64,000 bases of DNA from Nocardioides sp. SYSU D00065. Lineage in GTDB: Bacteria; Actinomycetota; Actinomycetes; Propionibacteriales; Nocardioidaceae. The notes under the pieces were generated by a model that saw nothing but the letters and a program-made list of their open reading frames with translations, was not told the DNA's origin and ran no database searches. This document shows, piece by piece, positions 24,278 through 32,956 of the stretch. A program made the translations under genes and the position numbers. Every line of letters begins with the position of its first letter. Position 1 is the stretch's first letter. The stretch lies in contig NZ_JAFMSX010000001.1 in NCBI RefSeq assembly GCF_017916425.1, forward strand, positions 310,001 to 374,000. Reading direction: 5' to 3'.

Positions 24278-26440
24278 GTGGAGCCACGCGAGCACGCCCG
24301 GGCAGCCGCGCCCGGTGCCGCTGGCGACCCCTTGATCGGTCGGCTGCTCGACCGTCGTTACCGCATCCTGTCGAGGGTGGCGCGCGGTGGCATGGCCAGT
24401 GTGTACGAGGCCACCGACACCCGCCTGGACAGGACGGTCGCGGTCAAGGTCATGCACCCCGGCCTGGGCGACGACCAGGACTTCGCCCAGCGCTTCGTGC
24501 GCGAGGCCCGTGCCGCGGCGCGGCTGAACCACCCGCACGTCGTCGGCGTCTACGACCAGGGCGACGACACGTCCGACGGCACCGACACCGTCTTCCTCGT
24601 CATGGAGTACGTGCCCGGGCACACGCTGCGTGACGTGATCCGCAAGGAGGCGCCGATGCCTCCCGCCCGTGCGCTCGCCCTGCTCGAGCCGGTCGTGTCG
24701 GCCCTCGCAGCGGCGCACCGTGCCGGGCTCATCCACCGCGACGTGAAGCCCGAGAACGTCCTCATCGCCGACGAGGCCCACGGCGGCCGCGTCAAGGTCG
24801 CCGACTTCGGCCTGGCCAAGGCTGTCAGCGCCGACACCCAGCACACGGCCACCGGTGGCGTGCTCATCGGCACCGTGTCGTACCTGGCTCCCGAGCTCGT
24901 GGTCGACGGCCGCGCCGACGCGCGCGCGGACGTCTATGCCGCCGGCGTGGTGCTCTACGAGCTGCTGACCGGCCGCAAGCCGCACGAGGGCGAGTCGCCG
25001 ATCCAGGTGGCCTACCGCCACGTCCACCACGACGTGCCGGTGCCCTCGCTGGTCCAGCCCGCGATCCCCGACTACGTCGACGCGCTGGTCGCCCGCGCGA
25101 CCTCGCGCGACCGCGACCAGCGTCCCGCCGACGCCACGGTCCTGCTGCACCACCTGCACCGGGTCGAGCAGGCGCTGCGCGAGAACCTGGCGTCGGACCC
25201 CGAGCTCGCGGGCGACCTGCTGCCACGCCGGGCGTCGGCCTCCCCCGTCGATCGGGTGCCGGGCGAGGACACCACGCCCGAGCCCTTCGACGCCGGCGCG
25301 CTGGCCCTGCTCACCGAGGTGGACCCGCGCGAGTCCGGCCTCGTCGACGACGGCAGCCCGGACCGGACGACGGCACTGGAGCGGCACCCCCACCCGCCGG
25401 AACCCACGTCGATCGCGCCGGTCACCGCGCCGATGAGGACTCTGTCGCCCATCGCCGCGGGCCCGACCGACACCACGGCCCAGCCGGTCGACCGTCCGGC
25501 ACCGGAACGTGCCCCCTCGAGGGCGGCGCCCGTCCCCACGACGGCCCGGCGCCGCTCCCGCAAGGGGCCCCTCGCCCTGCTGCTGGCCGTCCTGCTGATC
25601 GGCTCGGTCGCCGCCGGCGCCTGGTGGTTCGGCTGGGAGCGCTACACCACCACTCCCGGTGTGCTCAACCTCGACGAGGCCGCCGCGAGTGCAGAGCTGG
25701 AGGCCTCCGGCCTCGAGGCGGAGGTCGGCAACCCGACCTACAGCGAGAACGTCGCGCCCGGCCTCGTCGTCGCCACCGACCCCGAGCCCGGCGACAAGGT
25801 GCTCGACGGCGGCACGGTGACCCTCGTCCTCTCCCTCGGCCCCGAGCGCTACGACGTGCCCGACCTGGCCGGGCGGACCGAGGACGAGGCGCAGGACGCG
25901 CTGGCAGCCACCAAGCTCGACTTCGGCGCCAGCGTCGGACGCTGGAGCGAGACCGTGCCCGAGGGCCAGGTCATCCGCAGCAAGCCGCGGGTGGGCACGA
26001 CCGTCAAGCCGGGCACCACGGTCGACCTCGTCCTGAGCCGCGGCCGCAAGCCGATCGAGGTCAAGGACTGGACGGGCAAGCCGTTTGACGCCGCGCGGGA
26101 GGCGCTCGAGCGGCACCGCCTGCAGGTGTCGGTGGCCGGCGAGGAGTACAGCGACACCGTGCCTGAGGGCGTGGTCATCTCCCAGGACCCGACCACGGGC
26201 CAGCTGTTCCGGGGCGACACCGTCTCCTTCGTCGTCTCCCGCGGGCCCGAGCTGGTCGAGGTGCCCCGGGTGCGCGCGATGGGGGTCGACGCGGCCACGG
26301 AGCTGCTCGAGGGCCTCGGCTTCGTGGTCGAGACCGAGCAGGCGGACAGCTACCTCGGGCTGGGCTTCGTCTTCAGCTCGGACCCCGACGCAGGCCAGGC
26401 CGTGCCCAAGGGTTCGACGATCACGCTGTTCCTCATCTGA
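24278..26440 (+). CDS. pknL: Ser/Thr protein kinase with four PASTA repeats (PknL-like)
   Basis: Membrane receptor kinase of the PknB/PknL class. 720 residues from GTG 24278, preceded by GGAGG at 7 nt spacing; an in-frame ATG at 24233 would lie on the -10 box and is rejected. The kinase domain (about 28-290) has RGGMASVYEA, Lys57 in VAVKV, HRDVKPEN with Asp155, and DFG at 176-178. A Pro/Thr linker, a TM helix at about 428-448 and four extracellular PASTA repeats (about 458-720) follow. PASTA repeats bind peptidoglycan fragments or lipid II. Gene order with the Rv2175c-like protein supports PknL orthology, though M. tuberculosis PknL itself lacks PASTA repeats, so PknB-like is an alternative. 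Confidence 0.92.
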   Translation: MEPREHARAAAPGAAGDPLIGRLLDRRYRILSRVARGGMASVYEATDTRLDRTVAVKVMHPGLGDDQDFAQRFVREARAAARLNHPHVVGVYDQGDDTSDGTDTVFLVMEYVPGHTLRDVIRKEAPMPPARALALLEPVVSALAAAHRAGLIHRDVKPENVLIADEAHGGRVKVADFGLAKAVSADTQHTATGGVLIGTVSYLAPELVVDGRADARADVYAAGVVLYELLTGRKPHEGESPIQVAYRHVHHDVPVPSLVQPAIPDYVDALVARATSRDRDQRPADATVLLHHLHRVEQALRENLASDPELAGDLLPRRASASPVDRVPGEDTTPEPFDAGALALLTEVDPRESGLVDDGSPDRTTALERHPHPPEPTSIAPVTAPMRTLSPIAAGPTDTTAQPVDRPAPERAPSRAAPVPTTARRRSRKGPLALLLAVLLIGSVAAGAWWFGWERYTTTPGVLNLDEAAASAELEASGLEAEVGNPTYSENVAPGLVVATDPEPGDKVLDGGTVTLVLSLGPERYDVPDLAGRTEDEAQDALAATKLDFGASVGRWSETVPEGQVIRSKPRVGTTVKPGTTVDLVLSRGRKPIEVKDWTGKPFDAAREALERHRLQVSVAGEEYSDTVPEGVVISQDPTTGQLFRGDTVSFVVSRGPELVEVPRVRAMGVDAATELLEGLGFVVETEQADSYLGLGFVFSSDPDAGQAVPKGSTITLFLI

Positions 26441-26452
26441 GGCCCTGCCCCC

Positions 26453-27352
26453 GTGCGACGCGAGCAGACCCGGCGTACGACGCTGCTGGCGGCCGTCGTC
26501 CTGCTCGCCCTCGCCGCATGCTGGGGCTCGACGTTCTTCCTGATCAAGGACCTGCTCGAACGGGTGCCGACGCTCGACTTCCTCGCGGTGCGCTTCACCA
26601 TCGCCGCGGTGGTGCTGCTGGTCGTCGCGCCCCGAGCGCTCGGGCGCCTCTCCCCCGTGGTGCGTCGGCACGCGGTCGTGCTGGGCGTGCTCTACGGGCT
26701 CGCCCAGATCCTGCAGACGGCGGGGCTGGCGCACACGCCGGCGAGCGTCAGCGGCTTCGTCACCGGCCTGTACGTCGTCTGCACCCCGCTGCTCGCGGCG
26801 GCGATCCTGCGCACGCGGATCCCGCCGGTGACGTGGGCGGCCGTGCTGCTCGCCACAGCGGGTCTGGCCGTCCTCGCACTGCGCGGCTTCAGCATCGGCT
26901 ACGGGGAGCTGATCACCCTGGCCTCGGCGGTGCTCTACGCGCTGCACATCGTCGGCCTCGGGGCGTGGTCGACCGCCCAGGACGCGCTCGGCATGACGAT
27001 CCTGCAGGTCGTCGTGATCGCGCTGCTCTGCGGCGCCGCGACCGTGCACGACGGGGTCGAGCTCCCCGACCGTGCCTCCGACTGGGCCTCGGTGCTCTAC
27101 ATGGCCATCGTCGTGGGGGCGTTGGCGCTGCTCGCGCAGACGTGGGCGCAGGCGCACCTCCCGCCCACACGCAGTGCGATCCTGATGAGCATGGAGCCCG
27201 TCTTCGCCTCGCTCTTCGCCGTGTGGCTGGGCGGGGAGAGCGTCACCACCCGGCTCCTGCTGGGTGGCGGGATGGTCCTCGTCGCGATGCTGACCGTCGA
27301 GCTCGCGCCTCGGCGCGTCGTCGAGGGCGAGGTCCCGCACATCGCCGTCTGA
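26453..27352 (+). CDS. EamA/DMT family transporter
   Basis: 299 residues with about ten TM helices in two EamA halves: the first starts LLALAACWGSTFFLIKDLL, the second includes LITLASAVLYALHIVGLG and ends MSMEPVFASLFAVWLGGES...LLGGGMVLVAM, the usual second-repeat signature. Drug/metabolite transporters of this type export amino acids, nucleosides or drugs; the substrate is not evident. It starts with GTG 12 nt after the kinase stop, so it is probably cotranscribed with it. Confidence 0.9.
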   Translation: MRREQTRRTTLLAAVVLLALAACWGSTFFLIKDLLERVPTLDFLAVRFTIAAVVLLVVAPRALGRLSPVVRRHAVVLGVLYGLAQILQTAGLAHTPASVSGFVTGLYVVCTPLLAAAILRTRIPPVTWAAVLLATAGLAVLALRGFSIGYGELITLASAVLYALHIVGLGAWSTAQDALGMTILQVVVIALLCGAATVHDGVELPDRASDWASVLYMAIVVGALALLAQTWAQAHLPPTRSAILMSMEPVFASLFAVWLGGESVTTRLLLGGGMVLVAMLTVELAPRRVVEGEVPHIAV

Positions 27353-27398
27353 GGGCGGCGACGCCGGCGAACCGGGCGACGCGAGGGCTCGGTCCCCC

Positions 27399-27404
27399 TA
27401 TCGT
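27399..27404 (+). promoter_or_regulatory. leaderless -10 box of the zinc-ribbon protein gene
   Basis: TATCGT, 6-nt spacer, GTG at 27411. Confidence 0.6.
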
Positions 27405-27410
27405 GGGGTC

Positions 27411-28475
27411 GTGGACAGGTGCGTGGCGTGCGGGGCCGAGCTCGGCGTGGGCCGGTTCTGCCTCAACTGCGGGCACCTGATCGGGGCGCCGGTCCGCACC
27501 GCCGCTTCCCCTCCTCCCGTCGGCGCTCCGCCTGCTGGCCCGGTGCCCGCACCGCCGCCCGCCGAGCCGCCGCCCGCACCCCCGCCCGGACCGCCGTCCG
27601 AGGTGACCGCCGCGCCTGCTGCCGAGCGTGAGCCGGTGGGGCTGCCGGTACAGGCCGCCGACCCGACGCCCGTGGCCCCGGTGACCCCTCTCGAGCCGAC
27701 ACCGGAGCGGTGGGACCCGCGCGAGGAGCTGCTCCCCTACGAGGAGGTCGACGACCCTCGCGCCGACGACCCGCTGCCCGGCCGGGCGTGGATCGCCTGG
27801 GTGGTCGGCGCCGTCGCGCTCGTCGCGCTGGTGCTCGTGCTGCTGCGGGTCTTCGCCTCCGACGGTGACGACGTCGCCACGGAGCCCACCGAGACGGCCA
27901 CGTCCCCCGCGAGCAGCGAGCCGGCACCCGAGGACACCACCGATGCATCGGAGGAGGCGGCTCCGGAGCCCTCGGCCGCCCCGACAGGGGTCGGGCAGCC
28001 TCTCGACCTCGCCACCACGGCGACGTTCGAGGTGCCGGGCACGGCTCCGCCCACCACCGACTTCGACGGCGCACTGGTGGCCTACGAGGCGAGCCAGATG
28101 CACGACGGGCTCCCGAGCACCACGTGGCGCACGGCGGGCGACGCGACGGGGCAGAGCATCACGATCACCCTCGCCGAGCCGGCCGTCGTCAGCCGGGTCG
28201 GACTCGTCAACGGCTACGCCAAGCAGGTCGCGGGCGTGGACTGGTACCCGAACAACCGCCGCGTCCTCGCCGTGACCTGGACCTTCGAGGACGGCACCGC
28301 GGTCACCCAGACCCTCACCGAGCGACCCATGATGCAGCTGATCGACGTCACCCCGACCCGGACGAGCACGATCACCCTCACGCTGGACTCCGTGACGCCT
28401 CCCGGCGCCGGCGAGCTCGGACGCGACTACACGGCGATCAGCGAGGTCTCCATCGTCGGTCGCCGGGCCGGCTGA
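27411..28475 (+). CDS. zinc-ribbon, Pro-rich, single-TM protein with discoidin/NADase-type glycan-binding domain
   Basis: 354 residues. The N-terminal zinc ribbon has CVACGAELGVGRFCLNCG (two CxxC pairs, residues 4-24). A Pro/Ala-rich cytoplasmic linker runs to about 120, one TM helix to about 150, then an acidic Ser/Thr linker. The C-terminal beta domain (about 200-352) shows YEASQMHDGLPSTTWRTAGDA and the Trp-Tyr-Pro-Asn-Asn motif found in the discoidin-like NADase-type glycan-binding fold. Architecture suggests an envelope protein that senses or binds a glycan outside and has a small zinc module inside. Function unknown; its neighbour is the PASTA kinase operon. Confidence 0.72.
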   Translation: MDRCVACGAELGVGRFCLNCGHLIGAPVRTAASPPPVGAPPAGPVPAPPPAEPPPAPPPGPPSEVTAAPAAEREPVGLPVQAADPTPVAPVTPLEPTPERWDPREELLPYEEVDDPRADDPLPGRAWIAWVVGAVALVALVLVLLRVFASDGDDVATEPTETATSPASSEPAPEDTTDASEEAAPEPSAAPTGVGQPLDLATTATFEVPGTAPPTTDFDGALVAYEASQMHDGLPSTTWRTAGDATGQSITITLAEPAVVSRVGLVNGYAKQVAGVDWYPNNRRVLAVTWTFEDGTAVTQTLTERPMMQLIDVTPTRTSTITLTLDSVTPPGAGELGRDYTAISEVSIVGRRAG

Positions 28476-28492
28476 GGCACGCGCGACGCGTC

Positions 28493-28996
28493 ATGCCACG
28501 CACCCTGATCGCCCGGATCGACGACGAGCAGTCCCGCCGGCTGGCGGTCGGCGTCTGGCAGGCGGCGCGGCTCGCGACGGGCCGCACACCCTCGCCCGGC
28601 CGGCTCGAGCGGGTCGCGGTCAGGCTGGCGGACGCGACCAGCCGCTCCAGCTCCGGCGCCGTGGCGCTGCTCGCCCACTACGGCGAGCGCCCCGCAGGCA
28701 TGCTGCTCGCGGAGACGTACGTCGACGACCACGGACCGGAGGCCTCGACCGGTCACCTGTCCATGGTGCTCGTCGATCCGGCGCTGTGGGGATGCGGGGT
28801 CGCGAGCGCCCTGGTGCGTGCCGTCCAGCGCGGTGACGAGGGGCCCGGCTGGCGGCGGCTGTCGGTCTGGGTACGCGAGACCGACCGGCGCGCGCGCCGG
28901 CTCTACACGGCGCGCGGTTTCGGGGTCACGGGCGAGCGGTCCACCCTCCACGAGGGCGAGGTCATCGACCGGTGGGAGTGGCGCGGCCAGCCCTGA
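28493..28996 (+). CDS. GNAT family N-acetyltransferase
   Basis: 167 residues from ATG 28493. The acetyl-CoA binding region is LSMVLVDPALWGCGVASALVRAV (about residues 85-107), followed by LSVWVRETDRRARRLYTARGFGVTGE, a standard GNAT C-terminal half. The acceptor substrate is unknown. The gene starts 17 nt after the glycan-binding protein gene and is probably cotranscribed. Confidence 0.83.
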   Translation: MPRTLIARIDDEQSRRLAVGVWQAARLATGRTPSPGRLERVAVRLADATSRSSSGAVALLAHYGERPAGMLLAETYVDDHGPEASTGHLSMVLVDPALWGCGVASALVRAVQRGDEGPGWRRLSVWVRETDRRARRLYTARGFGVTGERSTLHEGEVIDRWEWRGQP

Positions 28997-29037
28997 GACC
29001 GGTGCCGACGACGTGCGGACGCGGGGACCGCCGTGCG

Positions 29038-30033
29038 TCAGCCGAGCCGGGCAAGCACCGCGGCCGCCCGATCGGCGTCGGCCCGCGTGACGTCGAGGTG
29101 GGTGACCACCCGGACGGCCCGCGGCCCCACCGCGGCGATGCGGACGCCCTCCTCGGCGGCTGCGGCGACGAACGCCGGCGCGTCGGGACGGTCGACCACG
29201 ACGATGTTGGTGTCCACCGTCGCCGGATCCAGCCCCAGGGCCTCGCCCAGCAGCCGCGCGTGCTCGTGGTCGTCGGCCAGCCGCTCGACGTGGTGGTCGA
29301 GGGCGTACGCCCCTGCCGCCGCGAGCACCCCGACCTGACGCATGCCACCACCCATCCGCTTGCGGCGGACCCGCGCCTGGGCGATCGCGTCGGCCGAGCC
29401 GACCATCAGCGATCCGATCGGCGCTCCGAGGCCCTTGGACAGGCAGACCGCCAGCACGTCGGCGATGCGGCCGTAGTCGACCAGCGGCGTCCCGGTCGCG
29501 ACGTGGGCGTTCCACAGCCGGGCGCCGTCGAGGTGGATCCGGGTGCCCTTCTCGTCCGCCCAGGCGCGCAGCGCGCGGAGGTCGTCGAGCGGCAGGACCG
29601 CGCCTCCGGCGAAGTTGTGTGTGTTCTCGACCGACACCGCAGCGGTGCGCACGAAGAACGGGCCCATGTCCGGCGCGTACAGGCGGTCGATCGCGGGAAG
29701 GTCGACCTGACCGCGCTCGTGCGTCCAGGTGCGCATGGTGAGGCCCGTGATGGCGCCGTGGGCGCCGAGCTCGGCGCGGGCGATGTGGGCGGACGACTCG
29801 CACAGCACCTCCTCGCCGGGCGAGACGACCGAGGCCACGGCCAGGACGTTGGCCATCGACCCCGTCGGCGTGAACAGCGCCGCCTCGTGGCCGAACATGC
29901 CGGCGACCCGCTCCTCCAGCGCCGCGACCGTCGGATCCTCGCCGTAGACGTCGTCGCCGACCTCCGCGCGAGCCATCGCCTCGCGCATCGCGTCGGTGGG
30001 TCGGGTCAAGGTGTCGGAGCGCAGGTCGATCAC
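29038..30033 (-). CDS. low-specificity L-threonine aldolase
   Basis: PLP enzyme that cleaves L-threonine or L-allo-threonine to glycine and acetaldehyde. 331 residues. IDLRSDTLTRPTDAMREAM opens the protein, followed by GDDVYGEDPTVAALEE and FTPTGSMANVLA. SVENTHNFAGGAVLP and IHLDGARLWNA contact the cofactor, and the Schiff-base Lys is in CLSKGLGAPIGS near residue 200. All fold-type I landmarks are intact. GTG start fixed by TAGGTT 6 nt upstream. Confidence 0.93.
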   Translation of the reverse strand: MIDLRSDTLTRPTDAMREAMARAEVGDDVYGEDPTVAALEERVAGMFGHEAALFTPTGSMANVLAVASVVSPGEEVLCESSAHIARAELGAHGAITGLTMRTWTHERGQVDLPAIDRLYAPDMGPFFVRTAAVSVENTHNFAGGAVLPLDDLRALRAWADEKGTRIHLDGARLWNAHVATGTPLVDYGRIADVLAVCLSKGLGAPIGSLMVGSADAIAQARVRRKRMGGGMRQVGVLAAAGAYALDHHVERLADDHEHARLLGEALGLDPATVDTNIVVVDRPDAPAFVAAAAEEGVRIAAVGPRAVRVVTHLDVTRADADRAAAVLARLG

Positions 30034-30039
30034 GCGCCG

Positions 30040-30045
30040 AACCTA
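30040..30045 (-). promoter_or_regulatory. leaderless -10 box of the threonine aldolase
   Basis: TAGGTT, 6-nt spacer, GTG at 30033. Confidence 0.6.
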
Positions 30046-30121
30046 CCCTCCGCCACCTGCGAGCGGTGGCGGAGGTACGAGCGGCTCGGCAGCGCCCGCT
30101 CGCAGGCGCGCGGTCGCTGCC

Positions 30122-31459
30122 TCAGGCCTTGCGGAGCATCTCGGCGACGAGGAACGCCAGCTCGAGCGACTGCACGCGGTTGAGCCGCGGGTCGCAGACC
30201 GACTCGTAGCGGTGGGCGAGCCCCACCTCGTCGATCTCCTCGCCGCCGCCGACGCACTCGGTGACGTCGTCGCCGGTGAGCTCGACGTGGACGCCTCCGG
30301 GCCACGTGCCGAGGCTGCGGTGGACGTCGAAGAAGCCCTGGACCTCGTCGATCACGTCGTCGAAGCGGCGGGTCTTGTAGCCCGAGGACGCCTCGAAGGT
30401 GTTGCCGTGCATCGGGTCGCAGACCCACGCCACGTTGACGCCCTCGGCGCTCACCTTCTCCACCAGTGCCGGCAGCCCGTCGCGGATCTTGCCGGCCCCG
30501 AAGCGGGTGATGAAGGTGAGCCGGCCGGGGGTGTTGTCCGGGTTGAGGCGCCCGGCGTAGGCGAGGGCGTCGTCCGGAGTCGTCGTCGGGCCGAGCTTGA
30601 TGCCGATCGGGTTCTTGATCCGCGACAGCAGCTCGACGTGCGGCCCGTCCAGCTGGCGGGTGCGCTCGCCGATCCACACGAAGTGCGCCGAGACGTTGTA
30701 GGGCTGGTCGGTCCGCGAGTCGATGCGGGTCAGGGCCTGCTCGTACTCCAGCAGCAGCGCCTCGTGGCTGGAGTGGAAGTCGACGCGGTGGAACTCGTCG
30801 GGGTCGGCGCCGATCGCCTTCATGAACGTGAGGGCGCGCTCGATCTCGTCGGCCATCGCCTCGTAGCGCTGCCCGAAGGGCGAGCTCTGCACGAAGTCGG
30901 TGTTCCACGTGTGCACCTGGCGCAGGTCGGCGTAGCCGCCGGTGACGAAGGCGCGGACGAGGTTGAGCGTGGCGGCGGAGGAGTTGTAGACCTCGACCAG
31001 CCGCTGGGGGTTTGGGATCCGCGCCTCGGCGGTGAAGTCGTAGCCGTTGACCGCGTCGCCGCGGTAGGCCGGCAGGGTGACGCCGTCGCGGGTCTCCTCG
31101 TCGGAGCTGCGCGGCTTGGCGTACTGGCCGGCGAGCCGGCCGAGCTTGACGACCGGCACGGAGGCGGCGTACGTCAGCACGACCGCCATCTGCAGCAGCA
31201 CCCGCAGCTTGTTGCGGACGTTGTCGGCGGTCACGCCGGCGAAGGTCTCCGCGCAGTCACCGCCCTGCAGGAGGAAGGCCTCGCCGCGGGTGACCGCGGC
31301 GATCTTCTCGGTGAGGTCGTCGCACTCGCCCGCGAAGACGAGCGGCGGCGCGGTCCTCAGTCGGGCGACGGCGGCGTCGACGGCCCCGGCGTCGGGGTAG
31401 GTCGGCTGCTGCTTGGGCCCGAGCGCGTGCAGCTGCTCGAGGGTGGGGATGGCACTCAC
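30122..31459 (-). CDS. aroG: 3-deoxy-D-arabino-heptulosonate-7-phosphate synthase, class II
   Basis: First committed enzyme of the shikimate pathway, condensing phosphoenolpyruvate with erythrose 4-phosphate. 445 residues, close to the plant/mycobacterial class II size. Diagnostic segments are LLQGGDCAETFAGVTADNVRN, RVDFHSSHEALLLEYE, RTRQLDGPHVELLSRIKNPIG and the metal-site WVCDPMHGNTFE. The M. tuberculosis orthologue (Rv2178c) also lies near pknL. GTG start at 31457-31459 with TACCCT 6 nt upstream. Confidence 0.96.
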   Translation of the reverse strand: MSAIPTLEQLHALGPKQQPTYPDAGAVDAAVARLRTAPPLVFAGECDDLTEKIAAVTRGEAFLLQGGDCAETFAGVTADNVRNKLRVLLQMAVVLTYAASVPVVKLGRLAGQYAKPRSSDEETRDGVTLPAYRGDAVNGYDFTAEARIPNPQRLVEVYNSSAATLNLVRAFVTGGYADLRQVHTWNTDFVQSSPFGQRYEAMADEIERALTFMKAIGADPDEFHRVDFHSSHEALLLEYEQALTRIDSRTDQPYNVSAHFVWIGERTRQLDGPHVELLSRIKNPIGIKLGPTTTPDDALAYAGRLNPDNTPGRLTFITRFGAGKIRDGLPALVEKVSAEGVNVAWVCDPMHGNTFEASSGYKTRRFDDVIDEVQGFFDVHRSLGTWPGGVHVELTGDDVTECVGGGEEIDEVGLAHRYESVCDPRLNRVQSLELAFLVAEMLRKA

Positions 31460-31465
31460 CCGTCA

Positions 31466-31471
31466 AGGGTA
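31466..31471 (-). promoter_or_regulatory. leaderless -10 box of aroG
   Basis: TACCCT, 6-nt spacer, GTG at 31459. Confidence 0.55.
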
Positions 31472-31535
31472 CGGCGCCCGCGCGGCCACACCCGAACCGT
31501 GACCGCCCGCTGAACGCCACGGCACCGCACGCGCG

Positions 31536-32894
31536 TCAGGACCGCGGCTCGAGGACGCCCTCCGCGTCCTCGACCCGCAGCCCGCCCGACCCGGTCCGGC
31601 GGGCGACGAGCGTGCCGGTGACGATCGAGGGACGGGGGTAGCTGATGTGTGCCGGCGCACCCTGGCGCGAGGTGGTCCACAGCCGGTCGTCGTAGCCGAT
31701 CTCGCCGCGGAACTGGTGGTTCTCCAAGACGAGCTGGTCGGCCGTCGCCTGGCCCAGGACGTAGGACGCCTCACCTCGGTAGAACAGCGAGCCGTGGGAG
31801 ACCGCGAGGATGCCGTCGTGCTCCTCGACCGTCTGGTCGTGCACCTCGCCGCTGAGGTAGACGTCGACGCCGCCCTCGACCATGGTGCGCCAGAGCTCCG
31901 AGCGCAGCCCCTCCTCGTAGACCAGGCGACTGGAGTTGCGCACCCGCACGTCGCCGGTCATCGGGGTGTGTCCCTGCACGAGCACCCACGGCACCTCGTC
32001 CTCGCGCGCGCGCCGCAGCACGCCGCGCAGCCACGACAGCTGGGCGGGGTCGACCGACATGTGCACGTCTCCCCCGCGCCGCTCGAACACGTCGAGCGTC
32101 ACCAGCAGGACGTGGGCATCGAGGCGCACGGCGTACGCCGTCTCGCGGGCCGGCCCCCGGCGCGGCCGGTCGCGGAAGCGTGGGGATCCGTCGGCACGGG
32201 TCAGAGCCTGGTCGGCGAAGAGCCGCTTGAACTGCGGCACGTGGCGGCGCTTGAAGTCGACCCACGCGTCGCGGCGACGGGTGCGCCAGGGATCGTCGCC
32301 GACCTCGTGGTCCCCGACCGCCGGATACGTCCGCAGGCCGTGCGCGCGGAAGCGCTCGTGCCAGGCCGGGTAGTACACCGCCGCGGCGCGGCGCCAGGCG
32401 CGCAGGCGCTGCGCGTCGGTGCGCACCGGACCGAAGACACCCGTGCGCGAGTCGTCACGACCCCACCGGCCCTCGACGAGGTCGCCCGCGACGAGCACGT
32501 CGTCGGTGCCGTGGGAGGCCATCTCGGTGATCACGTGGTCCAGCGCGGCTTCGTACTCGTCGTTGGTGGAGTTGACCGCTTCGCCGGTGGCCGGGTCGAC
32601 GACCTCTCGTCCACCTCCGGCGGTGAGGTGCGCGACGTCCTGGTTGAGGAAGTCGGGCGCCGAGACGAACCGGTAGGCCCCCGGCAGCTGGGGGGCGCCG
32701 GGCACCGGCGGTCGCTCGGTCGGTCCCCGCTCCAGTGCCGGCTCGGGTCCGGCGGGCGACGTGGCGACGGTCGGGGCCGTGCGGTCGTCCCCGGGCGTCG
32801 CGTGGGCCCCGGGCGAGGGCCGGACGACGGAGGAGCATCCCAGCGCCGAGGCGACCAGCACCGCGAGGAAGGCCCCCAGGGGTCGTCGTGTCAC
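31536..32894 (-). CDS. exported metallophosphoesterase
   Basis: 452 residues from GTG 32892-32894. The N-terminus RRPLGAFLAVLVASALGCSS is a signal peptide ending in a possible but imperfect lipobox (ALGC). A Pro-rich linker leads to a calcineurin-like domain: LVAGDLVEG (about residue 140), AVGDHEVG where GNHD is usual, QGHTPM, and SGEVHDQTVEEHDG where GHxH is usual. The His/Asp metal ligands look largely present, but two motifs are atypical, so activity may differ from classical phosphodiesterases. Substrate unknown; transcribed alone. Confidence 0.82.
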   Translation of the reverse strand: MTRRPLGAFLAVLVASALGCSSVVRPSPGAHATPGDDRTAPTVATSPAGPEPALERGPTERPPVPGAPQLPGAYRFVSAPDFLNQDVAHLTAGGGREVVDPATGEAVNSTNDEYEAALDHVITEMASHGTDDVLVAGDLVEGRWGRDDSRTGVFGPVRTDAQRLRAWRRAAAVYYPAWHERFRAHGLRTYPAVGDHEVGDDPWRTRRRDAWVDFKRRHVPQFKRLFADQALTRADGSPRFRDRPRRGPARETAYAVRLDAHVLLVTLDVFERRGGDVHMSVDPAQLSWLRGVLRRAREDEVPWVLVQGHTPMTGDVRVRNSSRLVYEEGLRSELWRTMVEGGVDVYLSGEVHDQTVEEHDGILAVSHGSLFYRGEASYVLGQATADQLVLENHQFRGEIGYDDRLWTTSRQGAPAHISYPRPSIVTGTLVARRTGSGGLRVEDAEGVLEPRS

Positions 32895-32900
32895 CGGGCA

Positions 32901-32906
32901 ACCGTA
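32901..32906 (-). promoter_or_regulatory. leaderless -10 box of the phosphoesterase
   Basis: TACGGT, 6-nt spacer, GTG at 32894. Confidence 0.6.
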
Positions 32907-32956
32907 GACGGACGCGCCCGCCCGAGCGGGACGCGGCCGCCCGTGTCGCTGCCGGC

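Noticed and set aside
24134..27340. Over 1000-codon open frame antisense to the PASTA kinase and EamA genes
   Set aside because: No domain, no start context, and it crosses two well-supported genes on the other strand. It is a high-GC shadow frame.
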